From Lepiota brunneoincarnata (lineage: Eukaryota; Basidiomycota; Agaricomycetes; Agaricales; Agaricaceae): 64,000 bases of DNA. Shown here piece after piece: positions 1-11,300 of this stretch (position 1 is its first letter; each line of letters opens with the position of its first letter). The notes below the pieces were generated by a model that ran no database searches, was not told where the DNA came from, and saw nothing but the letters and a program-made list of their open reading frames with translations. A program made the position numbers and the translations under genes. The stretch lies in contig JAEBUN010000012.1 of assembly GCA_023014365.1 (NCBI GenBank), positions 558,001-622,000 on the forward strand. Reading direction: 5' to 3'.

Positions 1-45
1 TGTTGGCCACTTTTCCCAATTGCATCTTGGGACAAACAGTGAGAT

Positions 46-769
46 GGATAATTCTACTTGGAAACCCGGTTTCCGGGATTTCTGTTCTCAGGCCGTGCCG
101 GAGGGTAATTTCTACGAAAGGCAGGTACTGCCGAAGCCCTTATTTTACCTTATTCTACCCATCGAAGCGAAACGAAGTGAAACAGAATAAGAGGTGCGAG
201 TGTGGTCGGTGGGGTGACCACAGGGCTTCAAGACTTAGGGAGATTGTTCAGAAAAAGCGGGATATGTGAGAATGATGAGCAAGGGGCTTCACTGGAGAAA
301 CAGTGCAAGTGAGCTGAACCTGGCTGTGCAATGTCGGGAAGGGTGATTTCGGCTACCTAAGCAACTGTAAGAGCCGAGAATTATTCTCAGTGGAGGCCGT
401 AGTTTGGGATGTAGGATGTATGCCTCGCAAAGTGCCATTGTAGTGGAATTATGGTACATTTTATGATACGGTGTGAAGCTATTCAAGATGATTTACAGAA
501 ACCAAGGCTTGGCCTTGATAGAAGCATTCTGACTGAGATGCTTGTAATCTACAGAGTATATTGCAGCATAGGGCGGCTTCGTAGTAGTATATTACGGCAG
601 TAAAGTCCACTGCAAGGATCGGCCACTATCCGGGGCCAAGCAGAACTAGACGCCGGGATAGCCACGGCCAGGTCAAATGCCGGACGGAGGACCCTGTCGC
701 CGGTCTGTCTCTAACTATTAATTAGTTATTTGGAAACCCTGGAAACGGGGTTTCCAAATAGAATTATCC
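46..769. mobile_element. Non-autonomous inverted-repeat DNA transposon (MITE-like), 724 bp
   Basis: The two ends are inverted repeats of about 29 bp (46-74 and 741-769) that differ at only two positions; both termini read GGATAATTCTA inward. The element is flanked by a 9-bp direct duplication, CAGTGAGAT, at 37-45 and 770-778. The second copy of the surrounding repeat has a single CAGCGAGAT near 3529-3537 and no insert, so the empty site is preserved in the same window. The interior has no long reading frame of its own, so it would need a transposase supplied elsewhere. A 9-bp duplication is known for Mutator-like elements, so a MULE-derived origin is an inference; hAT elements usually make 8 bp. 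Confidence 0.85.
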
Positions 770-1100
770 CAGTGAGATACCTGACAAAGGTTCGGTCCCG
801 ACTCCGAGCCGAAGGATCTGGAGCACTTTCCCTCGTCCGTGGTCCGAATTTCAGGAAGAGGTATAATTCAAAGGTTCAAGGGGCCCTATTGGCCTGGGTG
901 TAACCCTCCCTTTCAGATACGAAGAACTGTCATTCCGATCGCAGGCTGGGATCGAGCCTCCAGAATTATCAGTTCCTCAATCAGCCCGTGCCTATTCTAT
1001 TCTATCATTAAATTTACATATTACATATTAATATAACAACCCTTCAAACGGCACGCCCGAGCGAAGTAGGAATCTCCTGAGTCGCAGTCGTGAATGGCCC

Positions 1101-2205
1101 ACTATCGTCGTCCTCAGTATGGATCCGGTTATTCAACACCCGGAGGAGAGAGTTGGAATAAAGTTTCGCGAGCATGTAAGCGGGGATGTTAAAGGCTTCG
1201 CTGTTGGGTCGTGCGACAAGGAAGGATCCCTATCGCAGCGGCGGAAATTGCTAGAGAAAGGATTGGGGTAACCGTCAGAAAATGTGCAGAGGCACAGGTG
1301 ATTAGATACCAATGGACAGGATCCTACCCGTTGTTATTCCAGTTTCTACGGTTAATGATATTAGCCGGCAGATAAGGGAAGAAGAACAGGGGAATGCATT
1401 TTTGAACTTGACAAGCTGGAGAGGTAATCGTATGAGCTCTTTGTAATCTTTGACTCGAGGGACTACGAAAGGGAAACCCACGAAATAGGTCATAGCGATT
1501 GCGATCAGGAGATCACAGATGATGGTCGATAGAAGCCATACCTATTAACCAACAGGAAGTCCGGTCTGCGAAGCACAAGAATGGGTTGGTGGGGAACCTA
1601 CAATTGTTGATGGTTTGATTCTCGATCTCAGTATGAAGTAGTATATCTCAGTACGGGCTTGTACGCCTTCGGTAATGCCGCTGGCCAGCTGCATTACTGA
1701 GAGCTTTGATGTTGCTCAGCTGACCCTCCCACACGAAAAGAAAATCTTCAACGTACAGCTAGAATGACGATACTTAAAGCCTTGGATCTAGTGACCTTGT
1801 AAATGCGACAGGCATAGAATACTTGGGCTATACTCCCAACTTCGGAGGTCGATTATGACTGTAGATGAGTATATGTACGGCAACACTTACTGATTCCACA
1901 TAGTATGGGCACGGCGACCCAAGTTAGCCGAATGAGTTCCAAAGCCTTGATATCCCCAAAATTGAATACGAAACTCTGGTACCGATCGTAGGTGACGAGG
2001 ATAGTTTGCAGAATTTCCAGCACAAATATAACATGCACAAGGATTTTATGGATAATGATGTCGTTTGGAAAAGTCGTATGGTATGTGACTGAGAAGAATA
2101 AGAGGCTTTAACGCGTCTCCGAGTGTAAGAACAAGAATCACCCACAGACTTGTCCGATGAGTAGCCCAAGTAATCCCCAATTAAGCACGAGAGCTATCAA
2201 CTAAT
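1101..2205 (-). pseudogene. DUF6534-type integral membrane protein, copy A (frameshifted)
   Basis: Reading right to left, short exons give the hallmarks of the basidiomycete DUF6534 membrane family: HVIFVLEILQT (about 2038-2006), then FGDIKALELIRLTWVAVP, an intron starting GTAAGTGTTG, then GSIAQVFYACRI and QLASGITEGVQAR. Further on come ICDLLIAIAMTYFVG near 1500, LISLTVETGITTG near 1340, and a C-terminal KLYSNSLLRVLNNRIHTEDD near 1110-1170. Relative to copy B there is an extra base near 1228 in the penultimate transmembrane segment, which throws the C-terminus out of frame, and the TAG stop of copy B is lost by a 1-bp deletion. The function of the family is unknown. The start codon could not be placed: the first recognisable exon (IALVLNWGLFGLLIGQV) has a stop directly upstream. 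Confidence 0.65.
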
Positions 2206-2710
2206 GGAATCGCTGAGTCTGGGAATGACCTTCGAATTGCGACTGACCGACCGACCTGAGAGCCCGCACTACCTCATAGCAATCAGCAGCGGTAAGCCTC
2301 AAAACATAGCTTCCACGCACCTGTCTGTGGGGTCTATTAGAGCATACATAGCAATGGAGGACAAGGTAACTTGTGGTAGCAAGACGCTTGTAGCATGGGA
2401 GGGCCTGATATACTTGTACAACTTGTGTTTGGTTTCAGCTAAGGGTCGTGAAATAGTTGAGTTAATAACGCAAGTCGGCGATTCCTGCAGTGATCCGGTA
2501 ATTTCGGTCCGGGCAGCGAGTAATTTCGCATCGCAGGCATCGTATTCTAGTGCACAATTCATCGATGCCCCCGCCCTTCCTCGGCGGATTCAGGAGGAGC
2601 TATGGGGACCATTGCCAAAGATCACACCACACAGTTTGATCGCCATGGCAAAGGGGCAGGGTAGAGGAGCTAAATGGTTTCGTGTACATATCTGGCGGGG
2701 TCAAGATTGA
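2204..2710 (+). other. Unidentified plus-strand reading frame, kept open in both repeat copies
   Basis: A 168-codon frame starts with ATG at 2204. The same frame is open over about 115 codons in copy B (5102-5449), starting from a different ATG because of an upstream TAG. It lies antisense to and upstream of the DUF6534 relics. The encoded sequence has no motif I recognise. The opposite strand is open over much of the same interval too, which weakens the case for coding on this strand. Most likely a chance frame or a short lineage-specific gene. Confidence 0.2.
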
Positions 2711-3493
2711 CTTTCAACAAAGTTCTTCCTTGCCTGATACATATATTCAGCTGAGACACTATAGCCAGCTATGACAACAATACCATCGTACCATGTATCT
2801 GACATATTCATATGGCGCGGCAACGATCCGATGGAGCGGGCCTGGCGCAGTAAGAATACTAATACCAAGGTGATGCTGCACAATCCACTCATTCCTCACA
2901 GTCGGCTTTTATAAGCCCTGCCCTAGCTATGTATGTCTGCGGGTGCTGGATTGAGCTTCTAGTGTAGTACCATCTTTTCCGGAGGCATCCCACCCAGTGA
3001 TTTGTAACCCGCCATAATTCCCCGTATTTTATGGAAAATGGGATAACAGAATATTCGGGCCTCAGGAGGCTTCTAAGGCGGCAGCCAGCCAAAACAACCT
3101 GCCAAAAAAAAACGACAGTGCCATGGATGTGACCGTTCTAAATCCTGGACTTCCTTGCAGGCCACACGAACCGAATACACCGTATAAATTGGCCTAACGT
3201 TGAATATTGATTTCTTACCTTAGATAAGCGCCAACTTGTGGGCATTCACCTGATGGTTCTGGTCTCGGGCCGGCGACGTGGGTCCACTCTTTGCAACCCG
3301 ACCGCACATGCTTGACAAAGGCAGTGGCAATGTTCAATTTCTTTGAGGCTTTCGAGGTTTTAGCTAGACCCCCATTCAGAGCAATGTCACTGTGTGGGTC
3401 CGGTGTTCCAGCCACTGTGTCAGTGTGTCACAAAGTTCCTGCCAAGAGAACCGGTCACCCAATCGGATATGGCATATTGGACACTTCACTGAT

Positions 3494-6015
3494 TGTAGGC
3501 CACTTTCCCCAATGGCATCTTGGGACAAACAGCGAGATACCTGACCAAGGTTCGGTCCCGCCTCCGAGTCCGATATGATTGGTCCGCCTTAGCCGAAGGA
3601 TCTGGAGCACTTTCCCTCGTCCCTTGGCCCGAAATTCAGGAAGAGGTATAGTTCAAAGGCTCAAGGAGCCCTATTGGCTTGGGTATAACCCTCCCTTCCA
3701 GATACGAAGAACTGTCATTCCGATCGCAGGCTGGGATCAGGCCTCCAAAACTATCAGTTCCTCAATTAGCCCGTCCTATTCTATTCTATCATTAAATTTA
3801 CATATTACATATTAATATAACAACCCTTCAAACGGCACGCCCGAGCGAAGTAGGGAATCTCCTGAGTCGCAGTCGTGAATGGCCCACTATTCGTCGTCCT
3901 CAGTATGGATCCGGTTGTTCAACACCCGGAGGAGAGAGTTAGAATAAAGCTTCGCGAGCGTGTAGGCGGGGATGTTAAAGGCTTTGCTACTGGGTCGCGC
4001 GACAAGTAAGACTCCTATCCCAGCGGCGGAAATTGCTAGAGAAATGATTGGGATAACCGTCGGAAAATGACAGAGGCACGATGATTAGATACCAATGGAC
4101 GAGATCTTACCCGTTGTTGTTCCAGTTTCTACGGTTAAGGATATTAGCCGGGAGATAAGGGAAGAAGAACAGGGGAATGCGTTTTTGAACTTGACAAGCT
4201 AGAGAGGTAATCGTATGAGCTCTTTGTAACCTTTGACTCGAGGGCCTTATCGAAAGGGAAACCCACGAAATAGGTCATAGCGATTGCAATCAAAAGATCA
4301 CAGATGATGGTCGATAAAAGCCATACCTATCGACCAACAGGGAGTTCGGTCTGCGAAGTACAAGGGTTGATAGGAAACCTACAATTGTAGCTGGCTTGAT
4401 TCTCGAGCTCAGTACGAAATAGTATGTCTCAGCGTGGGCCTTGTACGCCTTCGGTAATGCCGCTGGCCAACTGCGTTATTGAGAGCTTTAATGCTTTTAA
4501 GCTGACCCTTCCCACGAAAAGAAATCTTCCACGTACAGCTAGAATGATGATACTTAAAGCCTTGGATCTAGTGACATTGTAAATGCGACAGGCATAGAAC
4601 ACTTGGGCTATACTCCCAACTTCGGAGGTCAATTATGACCATTAATGGGTGTATGTACGGCAACACTTACTGATTCCGCATAGTACGGGCACGGCGACCC
4701 AAGTCAACCGGATGAGTTCTAAAGCCTCGATATCCCCAAAATTGAACACGAAACTCTGGTATCGATCGTAGGTGACGACGGTAGTTTGCAGAATTTCCAG
4801 CACAAATATAACATGCACAAGGATTTTATGGATAATGATGTCGTTTGGATAAGTCGTATGGTATGTGACTGAGAGGAATAAGAGGCTTTAACGCGTCTTC
4901 GAGTGCAAGAACACGAATCACTCACAGACTTGTCCGATGAGTAGTCCAAATAATCCCCAGTTAAGCACGAGAGCTATCAACTAATGGAATCGCTGAGCCT
5001 GGGAATGACCTTCGAATAGCGACCGACCGACCTGAGAGCCTACACTACCTCATAGCAATCAGCAGCGGTAAGCCTCGAAACATAACTCCACGCACCTGTC
5101 TATGGGGTCTATTGGAGCATACATAGCAATGGAGGACAAGGTGAGTTGTGGTGGCGAGACGCTTGTAGCATGGGAGGGCCTGATATACTTGTACAACCTG
5201 TGTTTGGTTTCAGCTAAGAGTTGTGAAGTGGTTGAGTTAGTAACGCAAGTCGGCGGTTCTTGCAGTGATCCGGTAATTTCGGTCCGGGTAGTGAGTAGTG
5301 TTGCGTTGCAGACATCGCATTCTAGTGCACAATTCATCGATGCCCCCGCCCTTCCTCGGTGGATTCAGGAGGAACTATGGAGACCATTACCAAAGATCAA
5401 TATGGATGATACTGCAGAGTTTGATCGCCATGGAAAAGGGGCAGGGTAGAGGAACTGATTGATTTCGTGGCTGCTGCGTACATATTTGATGGATTCAAGA
5501 TTGACTTTCAACAAAGTTCTTCCTTGCCTGATACATACATTCAGCTGAGACTACAGCCAACTATGACAACAATACCACCGTACCATTTATCTGACATATT
5601 CGTATGGCGCAGCAAAGATCCGATGGAGTGGGCCTGGCGCAGTATGAATACTGTCTAATAACAAGGTGATGCTGTACATACAATCCACTCATTCATTCCC
5701 CACAGTCGGCTTTTATAAGCCTGGCCCTGGCTATGTATATCTGCGGGTGCTGGATTGAGCTTCCGGTGTAGTACCATCTTTTCCGGAGGCATCCCACCCA
5801 GCGATTTGTAGCCCGCCATAATTCCCCGTATTTTATAGAAAATGGGATAACAGAATATTCGGGCCTCAGGAGGCTTCTAGGGCGGCAGCCAGCCAAAACA
5901 ACCTGCCAAAAAAAACGACAGTGCCATGGATGTGACCTTTCTAAATCCAGACTTCCTTGCAGGCCACACGAACCGAATACACCGTATAAATTGGCCTAAC
6001 ATTGAATATTGATTT
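3494..6015. repeat. Tandem repeat copy B (~2.5 kb, without the insert)
   Basis: Direct repeat of copy A in the same orientation. It lacks the 724-bp element and has a short extra segment near 3569-3592. The shared content covers the DUF6534-type gene relic on the minus strand and about 1 kb of sequence upstream of it. The upstream part is as conserved between the copies as the coding part, so the duplication is segmental rather than a gene-only event. Confidence 0.9.
3887..5010 (-). pseudogene. DUF6534-type integral membrane protein, copy B (frameshifted)
   Basis: Same exon order as copy A. The N-terminal exon (LVLNWGLFGLLIGQV) is followed by an intron from GTGAGTGATT, then TYPNDIIIHKILVHVIFVLE (about 4850-4795). 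A second intron GTAAGTGTTG leads into GSIAQVFYACRI, and the coding part ends KLYSNSLLRVLNN...EDDE with TAG at 3887-3889. Here the C-terminal exon is in frame, but an extra G near 4438 changes VQAR to VQGPR followed by a stop, so the middle of the protein is broken. Each copy is therefore damaged at a different place. If the lesions are real, both are pseudogenes. The family is a predicted seven-helix fungal membrane protein of unknown role. Confidence 0.65.
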
Positions 6016-6885
6016 GCGGAATTCATGAATGAGAACTCGACACTAGGGAAGCTGCCGAGTACGAGGGATGCCAGATGAGCATTGTTGATCATGATGATAG
6101 TGAAGCCGATATATATCAGTACTTTATATTGGTATGGAGAGTAATATCGCTTACCGAGGAGCGATACCAACCTCCGCTGAACGCACATTTGGCTTCTCAA
6201 GTTCTTATCTTATATCTGAATGCCTGAGTGGTTCCTTCACAGAAGTTTCGGGCTAGAGGCCTCCTCTAAGAGATCTCAGTTCTAGTTGAAACCCCTTTTC
6301 TCTGTCTCCCTCTCGTTTCTTTAGCCCCAATTCACAATGCCCTACCATCGGCAAACTCGCGAAGAAGATCTCAACTTGAGTTCGATACTATCAAAAGGTT
6401 GAAGTCTGAATCACATCTGGCGCTCAAAAAAGCAGAAATATGTTGCGCTAATCATCACCTCTCCAATTTGCCTTTATTTCGTCCCACGACTGGATCCCCA
6501 ACCAGAGGTGGACCGGCTGCATCATAGACTGGGGTTTTATTTCATTCTTCTCCGCACGAAAAAAATTGGGAGGCACAAGGGAGTTGAAGGAGAGTGTACG
6601 TTGCGCAGGCCACTGTCCCTTATATGTAACTATGTAGCAAATCGTCTATACAAGCATTCCCTGGATTGCATCAAGTATGCGAAGACAATTACAAAAAAAT
6701 GCAAGATTGATGCTGGGTTGCTCTAACTGCGTACCACGTTCCTTCGCAGACCACTGGCCAGATCATCCAAAGCAGAATACAAACAGCTCAGGATTTAGAG
6801 CCAGCGTTCCGGGTTACGTTTTCCTCATTGTCGCTGTCGTCCTCCTCCCCACTCCTTCTACTGATGCTCGTTCTCGTCCTGATCC
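6016..6885. other. Intergenic stretch, no gene recognised
   Basis: Between the end of repeat B and the 3' end of the NACHT relic I see only short reading frames and a CT-rich segment near 6292-6330 that could be a fungal promoter for a plus-strand start at 6338 (ATGCCCTACC). That frame closes after about 20 codons and no convincing splice continuation was found. Confidence 0.4.
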
Positions 6886-9214
6886 TCATCTGCATCCCCT
6901 GGCCGCATCGTGAACTTCTCTCTCTGTCCTGTAGATCTTCATTGCCTCTGTATGATTTACTGTCTGAAAATCGTGGAAGTACCGCTTCTCAGTATCAAAC
7001 TCCCAATACCAGATCACCGCCCCATCACCACGGCCGAGTTTATAGAGGCCATAGTTCCTACCGACAGGTTTCTGTCGAACGATGGTGTGAAGAAGAGAAG
7101 CGGCGCGAGTTGAGCCCAATTGAGGGTGGTACGGTCGGATGGCCCCCGCCTTCTCGAGCTTCTTGACCGTCTGTTGATGTTGGTGGGTGGCAGTCAAGAA
7201 TCTTATCAATGAATGGACTCACCACCAAAAACTCCGTCGGATCGAAGACGTCGTATTTGTCCTTGTGAATGTAGCGAAATATCGAGCGATCGATCGGCTG
7301 CAATGCCAGCGGCAGCATGGCCAACGACGCTAACATTGTTTATCCAAATTCCGAGGTCATCCACCATCATAGCAGCCACTAGCTGCTTGCGGTAATCAAG
7401 CTCTGCAAGTTTCCTGTAAACAGTTGGATGGAGTATCGTCCAAAAGTCGAGTAAACCATGGTTCATCATGAGACAAGAAGAGCGAGGCATGGACAAAGGT
7501 CGCAAATCTGATAAACGAATCGACAAACTCACTCCCTTGAGGCCAAGGGAGCGAGGCGGAAGGGCTGGTTACACCCAGTGCCAATACGAGTCCTGAATCA
7601 TCGCGGTGAGTAAACGAGTCAACGCTGTAAAGCAGGGCGTACTCGAGTTTTGGATGGCGTAGTTTGATGCAGAATGCAAGAGTTGTTGAACGCAGCGATC
7701 AAGCAGTTTCTCGCGTATCGCCGGGGTTGTGACACAAAAGGTAGATGAGCGGCCGGGGTCAACGAGAAAGTCGTAGAAGGATTTGTGATGGAAGCTCAGG
7801 TATCCATGGACAGCAAGAAGCTTGTTTTTAAGCGAGGCACTAAATTGGAACGATTGGTCCTGGTCGAAGAACGACCGTGTGAAGTCAATACGCGGGTCAA
7901 GTGAGCTGAGGGACTCCGGAAACTCCTGGTACGCAATAACAGCATGTAGCTGGTGACATATGCCTCTAAACACGGACTCAGAAAACCCGAGTTGACAACA
8001 AAGCATAGCAACACGCTTCTGGTTTGTACCAAATCCGGCCCCGAGCGCAATCCAGCAAAAAAGGAGCTGCGCAGACGAAAGGACGTCCTTTGGAATACGA
8101 CCCATAATGAGGAAATATAGGGCATCAAGTTCAGCGAACTGGGATGTAGATTGCAGGGTGCTGGGCTGCGATATGGTAGCGAGAACGGTTTGCAGCCTTT
8201 GCTTGAACTGCCAGTCTGAAGGGTAGGCGACATAACGAAGGACGGCGGCAGGGTGAGCGAATAAACCAGCAGCAGCATCAACAAGTTTCTTCAAATCCTC
8301 ATCGGTGGGCCATGAAGATGACAGTTGCAGGCAGTTCCGGCGTCGGAGGATATTGTGGAATTCTCCGCGGAGGTATAGTTCAACCTCACGATCCGCATCG
8401 CGGGAAATTGGTAGCTCAACAAAACGAGTGACGAGGGAGACGTTGTCTTGGGTGAATATGGATGTGATGCGGGGCTCGGGGCGGCTGAAAATGGCCCAAC
8501 AGAAAGGTGTGGACCCAGTCGCAACAGAGGAAGCAATGATTTCGATGATCTCCCACCTGGGCGTCTTCACTGGCACACTCATCCAAACCATCAATAAAGA
8601 CCGCTTTCCTCCGAACACCTTTTCCCTGTTTCTCCAGCTCCTGCAGCGGCTCGACAATCAGCGTATGGAACTGTGATGATAGCTTCTTCTCAACAAGTGT
8701 CTTGTCCTTGTAAATCTTTTCGCCGAGTATTGCCCGATAGTCAGGAAGTACCGTCGAGAGCTGATATGCAAGCGTAGTGAAGAGGCGAGAGGGGTTGTCA
8801 TATTTTTTGATGGCGAAGAAAAACGCAGCACCGAGTAACCCGGCACTCTTGAGATTTTCTGCACAGGTCTGAGCAATGGAGGACTTGCCAACACCAGCCG
8901 GTCCCCTCATCCAGTATATTGGCGGGTGCTTGTCGCTGTCGGATATAGCCGCCCAATTCGCAATGTCGGTTATGTACTGCTCTCGGGTGCCAGGAAAGCA
9001 GCGGCGGTCACTTCGTTCTCTAGAGTCAACAGGCCGCACCTGGACTGGAGGCTTCGAGGAGGGTATCAATGCCTGGGTCCTCGATCAGTTTCATCGGGTT
9101 CTAGACAAGGGGGGAGCACTCGCCGGAGGGACCATATCGGATATGAGTGGTATGGGTGGTACGAAAGTCACCGCCGTTGATCACGAAATCATGAGCTCCA
9201 GGAAGGATGGACAT
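6886..9214 (-). pseudogene. NACHT-domain NTPase (basidiomycete mini-NLR type), decayed
   Basis: ATG at 9214 gives MSILPGAHDFVINGG, the usual N-terminus of short agaricomycete NACHT proteins. A likely intron (GTCTAG...CCAG, about 9112-9046) leads to CFPGTREQYITDIANW, the Walker A motif GPAGVGKSS (near 8890) and the Walker B-like FIDGLDECAS (near 8590). Downstream are FSRPEPRITSIF and a helical STAND-type C-terminal region down to the TGA at 6886, with an intron GTGAGTCC...CAACAG before TVKKLEKAG. The protein chain is broken by single-base shifts near 8566 (after SEDAQ), 7575 (after DSYWHW), 7418 (after PSNCLQ) and within 7260-7320. NACHT/STAND proteins act in fungal non-self recognition and programmed cell death. 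This copy cannot make a full product unless the shifts are sequencing errors. Confidence 0.7.
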
Positions 9215-10027
9215 GGAAATGGAGAGGAACAAAGCATGGGTGTGCGACCGTCAGTTGCGCTTGATTGAGTGTTATTCTGAGATCATCAAAAGGGAATAGA
9301 CGGCAGAGGGAGGAGGGAAAAGTCGGGAATTGATTTGCTAAGTCGGGGGAGTCCGAAGGCGGACCGTGAGAACCTTCCAAATGGGGAGGGAAAATATCCC
9401 CAGTCACAGGACGTCACGGCCCATATCTAATCTATCGAGTGGGCGTCTAGTGGGCATAATCGGGGCGTATGACCATTAGTGCGAAGAATGTGATAGCACT
9501 GCATGTACGGATAGTACAGATACTAATTTTGAAGCTTCTTCCCGACTGGAATTATGGTCGATTCAGTACTGAGTACGGGCCACATTTGCGTTGGCTTGCC
9601 ATTTCTTCCATATGATCTCCAGAGGTTGTCGTCACTTTCGGGCAGATTCCAAGCCTCTTGCGTGTATTCCTCTTTGATACGAGAGGCCCGCTCTTCATCT
9701 TTTCATATGTGTGCATCTGAACCTGGATGGTGGGTGAAAATTCGGGTAGAGTGCAAAGCTTTGGGTCATTCGGTTTGCTTATCATATCATCAGCGTGACT
9801 CAGTGTTACGACCGGTTCTCAGGAACGTTGACTTTGGGCGCTGCTCGGACGGTCGCCCTCCATCAGGCTAAGTAGCTCGGTGTGCTGCCGACCTGACCGG
9901 TCCGTCGGGTCCGACGGAACCCTTTCACCGTGAGTATTTTCAACAAATACACTCGTTTCATTCCAATAACCAAGGTGAGGCTGCAACAATCTGCTCATTC
10001 TCCCGTTCTTACCCACCATGAAATTAG
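9215..10027. other. Upstream region of the NACHT relic and of the next gene
   Basis: Divergent intergenic space. It contains a short 77-codon minus-strand frame (9552-9785) and a 105-codon plus-strand frame (9554-9871) that lie on top of each other, with no recognisable motif. I see no promoter element with confidence. The last ~10 bases before 10028 contain an out-of-frame ATG in a CACCATG context (10018), described under the following gene. Confidence 0.4.
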
Positions 10028-11300
10028 ATGTCGGCTCTCATAAACCCGACCATAGACGTGTATCTCGCCGTGGTGCTCACCATTGGCGTTGCTTGGCTCT
10101 ACTCCATTTTCAAAAAAGGCGCCGAAACCTCTCAAGGGCAACAGAGGGACATCAAGGCGTCACTGTTCCTGCTAGCACACACGCTATACATATTGTACCA
10201 CGTCCTCGTCGCTAGGCCAGAAAACTTGTTCGAGGCCTTGAAACTCCCCGTCAACACGGCGCCGGACACCATGAGGGCCCTGTTGATCCAACGATCTGAC
10301 GATGGGAGCGTCCCAGGACACTTGGAACTTCTCTTGAAGAGACTGGGCTCTTTTGATATGAGGATCCTTTATGTGCGGTATGTCTTTTTCTTTTTTTTCG
10401 GGGGGTCGAACACAGATTCTTTTTCATTTAACGCCCAAAAACAGATTCGGCCACGACACGATCGCCAACTGCGAACACTGTGTCTCATATGAAGACTTTG
10501 CGTTATTCCTACTACCAGGAACCTCTCCTCTCTTACATACGTGAAGTCGGGCGCAATTGGGGTAAGTCTCCCGCCGACTGAAGCCCACCAGTGCGTGTCT
10601 AAAAACGAGCCATTCCATCCCCGCAGATGCTCACACTAAGTTCGTCCAAACGCGGGTATCTACGACCACTTGGTGTCGGCGCTCTCGTGGTCGCATGTCT
10701 AACTGAGCTTTACTGGATCGTTACCTCCCCCATTCAAATCCCTCAACAATCCAACGATGAAGCAACAACTTATATGGTCTGTACTATTCCAGCTTATTGA
10801 ACTTGTCTTTGATTCCTAAATCCCCTCTTCCCCAACAGCTCCACGACAGGCTCCTCAGATACAGGCACTTCCTCTTCCTCATCCTCCCCCTCATCATTTA
10901 CAAATTACCCTCCATCCCGATCCCGATTCCGATCCTCTCCAACCTCCTATCACCGCCCATAATTCTGACGCCCGAACAAAAACAACAACACCACGCCACA
11001 ACCCTTCGCACCCTCGAACACCTCCTCCCAGCCCTCCATCTCGCCAAATACACCAAAGCCACCATCATGCGAAGTTCTGAACTTCGTGAACGTGCGATCA
11101 AATGGTGGGATGAAGAGGAGAAGGAGGGGAGGTGGATGTTGGAGGATGAGAGTTTGAAAAGGACAGCGAGGGTCGCAGGGCTTGGTTTTGGTGAGGGACC
11201 GAGTGGAACGAGGGAGGATGATGAGCCGCTGCGGAAGAGTGCTGATGTTGCTGTTGTTTCTATTCAGATTGCCGCTGCTCCCAGCGAACATTGGACGTAG
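10028..11300 (+). CDS. Conserved fungal multi-pass membrane protein, function unknown
   Basis: ATG at 10028 opens MSALINPTIDVYLAVVLTIG, a membrane segment. The next hydrophobic stretch is SLFLLAHTLYILYHVLV. Exon 1 ends at 10377 before GTATGTC; exon 2 (10445-10561) begins in phase with FGHDTIANCEHCVSYEDFA, a Gly-His/Cys-x2-Cys patch I associate with an uncharacterised fungal ER-type membrane family. Exon 3 holds LRPLGVGALVVACLTELYW. A phase-0 intron (GTCTGT...CAACAG) leads to the last exon, with LFLILPLIIYKL and a charged cytosolic tail ending at TAG 11298-11300. Exon 2 does not stay in frame: single extra bases seem present near 10521 and 10552, so it is either broken, mis-sequenced or spliced in a way I did not find. 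A 65-codon frame from ATG 10018 overlaps the true start. Confidence 0.6.

Larger units (their letters stand above)
1..3213. repeat. Tandem repeat copy A (~2.5 kb, interrupted by the inverted-repeat element)
   Basis: Positions 1-45 and 770-3213 match 3494-6015 almost throughout, with scattered substitutions and small indels (roughly 92-94 percent identical by eye). Both copies end at the same point, after TGAATATTGATTT. The copy probably begins at or just before the left edge. It contains a minus-strand DUF6534-type gene relic. The 280 bp between the copies (3214-3493) is unique within the window. Confidence 0.9.

Noticed and set aside
3..269. Reading frame at the left edge of the window
   Set aside because: It runs from the repeat into the inverted-repeat element and uses no recognisable protein sequence; the transposon ends explain the region better.
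5877..6200. 107-codon minus-strand frame with hydrophobic stretches, considered as an upstream exon of DUF6534 copy B
   Set aside because: It extends across the end of the repeat into unique sequence, is not matched in copy A, and does not join to the recognisable N-terminal exon.
8494..8566. A 72-nt GT-AG interval after SEDAQ in the NACHT gene, considered as an intron that would explain the frame change
   Set aside because: It is a multiple of three, so removing it does not restore the frame, and it would delete well-conserved NACHT sequence (EIIEIIASSV).
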